The notes beneath the pieces are model-generated. The model was given only the letters and a program-made list of their open reading frames with translations, had not been told where the DNA came from and did no database searches. From contig JAYZDB010000339.1 of assembly GCA_036338025.1 (NCBI GenBank), positions 1 through 9,391 of the forward strand: a DNA stretch of 9,391 nt, written 5' to 3'. Positions 5,892-9,391 of this stretch are shown one piece after another (the first letter of the stretch is position 1; the number at the start of each line of letters is the position of its first letter). Position numbers and translations under genes: made by a program. The DNA is from JAYZDB01 sp036338025 (GTDB lineage: Bacteria; Planctomycetota; UBA1135; UBA2386).

Positions 5892-8800
5892 ATGATCGCA
5901 CACGGAACCCCCCTCGCTCTCGTCCTTCTTCTCCCGGTCCTGACCACCGCTCCCGCCGCTCAACAAAGCAAGGTAGCCAGCGCCGCCAAAGACAAATGGC
6001 AATCTCTGTTCAACGGCAAGGACCTCAGTGGTTGGACACCGAAGATCACCGGCCATGTTCTCGGCGACAACTTCGGCAACACGTTTCGGGTCGAAGACGG
6101 CATGCTCAAGGTCCGCTACGACGCCTACAAGAACTTCGGCGGCAAGTTCGGCCACCTGTTCTGCAACACCGAGTACTCGGACTACCGGTTTCGCGTCGAG
6201 TACCGTTTTGTCGGTGACCAGGTCCCCGGTGGTCCCGGATGGGCGTTCCGCAACAGCGGCGTCATGGTGCACGGACAGTCGGCGGCATCTCTGGGCAAGA
6301 ACCAGAAGTTCCCGGTCTCCATCGAAGTACAGCTACTAGGCGGTCGCGAGCGCGGCAAGCGCACAACCGGCAACCTCTGCACACCAGGCACCAACGTGGT
6401 TATGCAGGGTAAGCTGGTGCGCCGACACTGCATGGACTCGACGTCCGAGACCTACCGAGGAGATCGCTGGGTGACGGCGGAGATCGAGGTGATCGGCAAC
6501 AAGGTCAAGCACCTCATCGAGGGGAAGACGGTATTCGAATACACCGACCCACAACTCGACGAGCGCGACGGTGACGCCAAGAAATTGCTCGCCGCTGGTC
6601 AGCCCAAAATGCTGCGACGGGGCTCCATCTCGCTGCAGTCCGAAAGCCACCCGATCGACTTCCGTAAGATCGAGATCCTCGACCTGTCTGCAGCGTCCAA
6701 GAAGATCCCCAAGGGATGGACAGACCTACTGGCCAACAACGATTTGACCAGGCATTGGCAAACCACCGGCAATTGGAAGATCGACGATCAGGGCGTCGTG
6801 ACCCTGACACCGCGCGCCGGTGAAAAGGGTTGGCAACGCTACGACGCATACCTGTGGCTGAAGTCCACACACAAGGACTTCGAGATGGACTTTGAGTACC
6901 GGGTCGAGAAGCGTGGCAACAGCGGCTTCTACTTCCACGTCGGCAACCGCAAGAGCCCGGTCAAGAGCGGCATCGAAGTCCAGATCTACGATTCACACGG
7001 TAAAACCAAGAAGCTGACCGACCACGACTCGGGTGGGGTCATCCCGGGCGTTCCACCGACACGGAACACTGCCCTGCCAGCGGGCACATGGAACCGTTTC
7101 CACGTCACCTGCAAAGGGCGACAGGTTCGGGTGCGTCTCAATGGTGAACTGGTAAACACCCTGGATCTCGATCACCCCAGGTTCAAAGCCATGCCCGCCG
7201 CTGGCGCAATCGGCTTCCAGGATCACGGCCTGCCGTTCGCTCTCCGCAACATCCGGATCAAACCGAGCGCCAGTCCGACCAAGCCCGATGGTCTGAAGAT
7301 CAAGGTCCCGGCTGGCTTCGTGGCCAGCACCGTGTACGACGTCCCGAGAAGCCAGGGATCCTGGGTCAGCCTGTGCGTCGATCATAAACAGCGCCTGATC
7401 GCCTGTGACCAAAACGGCAAGTTGCACCGAGTCAACCTGCCGAAGTCGGCCGACGGCGCCACCACCGTCGAAACGCTCACCACCGACGTCGGTCGGGCGC
7501 AGGGTCTCCTGCATGCCTTCGGCAGCCTCTACGTGATGGGCCGACAAGCCAAGAAGTCGGGGCTGTTTCGCCTGACGGACACCAACGATGACGACCAGTA
7601 TGACAAGGTCGAGCATCTGATGAGCGTACCCGTCGGCGGCGAGCACCACGCGCACGCGATCATCCTCTCGCCCGACAAGAAGTCGCTCTACGTGGCCTGC
7701 GGCAACATGACCCGCATCCCAAAACCGGATTTCACGCATTGGCGGATGCAACGCAACTTCGAAACCGAGGACCTGATCCCCCGCATGCCCGATGCCCGCG
7801 GCCACAACACCGGCGCGATGGCGATCGGAGGGTGGATCGCGCGCTTGTCCCCAGACGGCGCGCACCGGGAGTTGATATCCAACGGCTATCGCAACCAGTA
7901 CGACATCGCCTTCAACGAACACGGCGAGCTGTTCACCTACGACTCGGACATGGAGTGGGACATCGGCACGCCCTGGTACCGACCGACCCGGATCTGCCAT
8001 GTCACCAGCGGCTCTGAGTTCGGCTGGCGCTTTGGCACCGGCAAGTGGCCCGCCTATTCACCCGACAGCCTACCCTCGGTGATCGACATCGGTCCCGGCT
8101 CACCGACCGGCGTGGTGTTCGGCCTCGGCACCAGGTTCCCCGCCAAATACCAAAAGGCCCTGTTCATCTGCGACTGGAGCTACGGCATCATCTACGCGGT
8201 TCACCTGCAACCGAAGGGATCGTCGTACACCGCCACCAAGGAGGCCTTTGCCACCGCTGCGCCGTTCCCGGTGACGGACATCGTGGTGCATCCAAACGGC
8301 GCGATGTACTTCGCCGTCGGCGGTCGCGGCGCAAAGTCAGCTCTCCACAAGATCTCCTACGAAGGCCAGGCCCCAACGACGCCGATCGTCGCGACCCCCG
8401 ACGCCGGTAGCAAACTCCGCAAACTCCGTCACCAGGTCGAAGCCGCGCACAGCGCGGGCTCCACACACTCTCCCGAGGCCTCCTTCAAGCTGCTGTCCCA
8501 CCCAGATCGGCACATCCGGTATGCCGCCCGCATCGCCATCGAGAAACACCCACCCAGCGCATGGCGCGACATGGTCCTCAAGTCGGATGACCCGCGCCAG
8601 ACCACCCTCGGGGTGCTGGCGCTGGCCCGTCATGACAAGGCTGGATCGCACTACCAGCTACTGGAGAAACTCGTGCGGATCGACATCGGCACGCTGGCAG
8701 CGGCCGACCAACTCGATGTCCTCAGGGTCTACGGAGTTGTGTTACGGCGAATGGCCAACATCAAGAGCCCGCCGAAGGTGCTGTCTGAGATCGGCGCCCA

Positions 8801-9391
8801 ACTCGACCGCAACTTCCCAAGCACGAATCCATCGGTCAACCAAGAGCTGTGCAGGGTGCTCGCACGACTCAATCACGACAAGGTCGTAGCCAAGACCATC
8901 AAACTGCTCGCGGAAGCTCCGACCCAGGAAGAGCAGTTGCACTACGCGTACTGCCTGCGGATCGTCACGAACGGCTGGACCAAGGATCTGCGAACTCAGT
9001 ACTTCGCCTGGTTTCAACGAGCCACTGCCTTCCGCGGCGGCGCTTCCTTCCTCGGCTTTTGCAAGAACATCCGCAAGGACGCGATCGCGCGCATGCCCAA
9101 GCAGGAGGCGAAAGCCCTGGCGGCATTGCTCAAGGCCGAGCCAAAAGCCCAGCCGGTCGGCACTGGCGACATGACCGCCCGCAAGTTCGTGAAAAACTGG
9201 ACTGTCACCGAGCTCGTTCCGTTGCTCACCAAGAAGACGTCCGGGCACGACTTCGCCCGCGGCCGCAGGATGTTCGGGGTCACCGCCTGCGCCAAGTGCC
9301 ACCGCTTCCAGGGTGAAGGCGGCTCAGTCGGACCCGATCTGACCGGGCTCGGCGGACGCTACGGAATCGAAGATATCCTGCAATCCATCAT
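5892..9391 (+). CDS. Exported DUF1080-DUF1080-propeller-helical-cytochrome c protein, PVC type (3' end beyond window)
   Basis: The frame from ATG 5892 is open for 1166 codons to the window end; the whole translation was read and no stop or frameshift was seen. Residues 1-24 are a Sec signal peptide ending near TTAPAA. Two DUF1080/3-keto-disaccharide hydrolase-like domains (PF06439) follow. Domain one spans 38-263 (LFNGKDLSGW, NSG at 121-123, IEVQ at 144-147). Domain two spans 276-456 (NSG 343-345, IEVQ 361-364). Residues about 465-825 form a beta-propeller of the sugar-dehydrogenase-like PVC type, with GGEHHAHAI (582-590) and motifs EWDIGTPWYRPTR and GSPTGVVFG. Residues about 830-1110 are helical, probably HEAT-like. 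A single haem c site, C1133-A-K-C1136-H1137, is followed by GEGGSVGPDLTGLGGRYG, typical of the Pirellula/Verrucomicrobium cytochrome domain. The distal haem ligand and C-terminus lie outside. Likely role is periplasmic binding, oxidation or cleavage of carbohydrate with electron transfer through haem; the substrate is unknown. Confidence 0.92.
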   Translation, partial: MIAHGTPLALVLLLPVLTTAPAAQQSKVASAAKDKWQSLFNGKDLSGWTPKITGHVLGDNFGNTFRVEDGMLKVRYDAYKNFGGKFGHLFCNTEYSDYRFRVEYRFVGDQVPGGPGWAFRNSGVMVHGQSAASLGKNQKFPVSIEVQLLGGRERGKRTTGNLCTPGTNVVMQGKLVRRHCMDSTSETYRGDRWVTAEIEVIGNKVKHLIEGKTVFEYTDPQLDERDGDAKKLLAAGQPKMLRRGSISLQSESHPIDFRKIEILDLSAASKKIPKGWTDLLANNDLTRHWQTTGNWKIDDQGVVTLTPRAGEKGWQRYDAYLWLKSTHKDFEMDFEYRVEKRGNSGFYFHVGNRKSPVKSGIEVQIYDSHGKTKKLTDHDSGGVIPGVPPTRNTALPAGTWNRFHVTCKGRQVRVRLNGELVNTLDLDHPRFKAMPAAGAIGFQDHGLPFALRNIRIKPSASPTKPDGLKIKVPAGFVASTVYDVPRSQGSWVSLCVDHKQRLIACDQNGKLHRVNLPKSADGATTVETLTTDVGRAQGLLHAFGSLYVMGRQAKKSGLFRLTDTNDDDQYDKVEHLMSVPVGGEHHAHAIILSPDKKSLYVACGNMTRIPKPDFTHWRMQRNFETEDLIPRMPDARGHNTGAMAIGGWIARLSPDGAHRELISNGYRNQYDIAFNEHGELFTYDSDMEWDIGTPWYRPTRICHVTSGSEFGWRFGTGKWPAYSPDSLPSVIDIGPGSPTGVVFGLGTRFPAKYQKALFICDWSYGIIYAVHLQPKGSSYTATKEAFATAAPFPVTDIVVHPNGAMYFAVGGRGAKSALHKISYEGQAPTTPIVATPDAGSKLRKLRHQVEAAHSAGSTHSPEASFKLLSHPDRHIRYAARIAIEKHPPSAWRDMVLKSDDPRQTTLGVLALARHDKAGSHYQLLEKLVRIDIGTLAAADQLDVLRVYGVVLRRMANIKSPPKVLSEIGAQLDRNFPSTNPSVNQELCRVLARLNHDKVVAKTIKLLAEAPTQEEQLHYAYCLRIVTNGWTKDLRTQYFAWFQRATAFRGGASFLGFCKNIRKDAIARMPKQEAKALAALLKAEPKAQPVGTGDMTARKFVKNWTVTELVPLLTKKTSGHDFARGRRMFGVTACAKCHRFQGEGGSVGPDLTGLGGRYGIEDILQSI

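Noticed and set aside
5250..6272. A 340-codon minus-strand open frame
   Set aside because: It would cover the BFN gene, the tRNA and the start of the cytochrome fusion, all of which are supported by conserved motifs or full secondary structure.
6993..8000. A 335-codon minus-strand open frame that looks fairly protein-like
   Set aside because: It is rich in Val, Gly and Asp and opposes the conserved second DUF1080 domain and propeller. No family motif was seen in it.
1..9391. Mobile element, phage, CRISPR or defence system
   Set aside because: No transposase, integrase, terminal inverted repeats, direct-repeat array, or nuclease/effector pairing was seen. The BFN protein is a widespread housekeeping-type family, and the tRNA is intact with no attachment-site duplicate noticed.

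Overview
The window is GC-rich and densely coded, with no insertion sequence, integrase, CRISPR array or rRNA. The best clue to its origin is the large plus-strand gene at the right edge. It joins two DUF1080 (3-keto-disaccharide hydrolase-like) domains, a sugar-dehydrogenase-like beta-propeller, a helical region and a cytochrome c domain of the Pirellula/Verrucomicrobium type. That architecture is characteristic of Planctomycetota and relatives in the PVC superphylum. The YdjY-type lipoprotein and the large exported HEAT-repeat protein fit the same source. I infer a planctomycete-like chromosome; lineage below phylum level cannot be read from the sequence.

Left part (1-5136, minus strand): a four-gene operon read right to left. 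It contains an R. etli-type L-asparaginase II, a stand-alone ADP-dependent NAD(P)H-hydrate dehydratase (NnrD), a 920-residue exported HEAT-repeat protein of unknown function, and a YdjY-domain lipoprotein cut by the left edge. Each junction is a 4-base stop/start overlap (GTGA, GTGA, ATGA), so the four products are probably translationally coupled. The first two are cytoplasmic enzymes; the last two carry export signals.

Centre (5137-5891): an 86-base divergent promoter region with a short palindrome comes first. It is followed on the plus strand by a 134-residue bifunctional nuclease (BFN/DUF151) protein. Ten bases after that is a class II tRNA-Ser(UGA) with encoded CCA. A 166-base spacer with several short hairpins and a run of eight C follows.

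Right part (5892-9391, plus strand): one uninterrupted reading frame of 1166 codons that runs off the window. It encodes the exported multidomain sugar-active/cytochrome protein and stops 29 residues after the CxxCH haem motif.

The enzymes belong to known families. The parts that are not explained are the HEAT-repeat protein, the reason its gene is coupled to an asparaginase and a metabolite-repair enzyme, and the substrate and electron partner of the large cytochrome fusion. I found no evidence of a defence, mobile or RNA-guided system.
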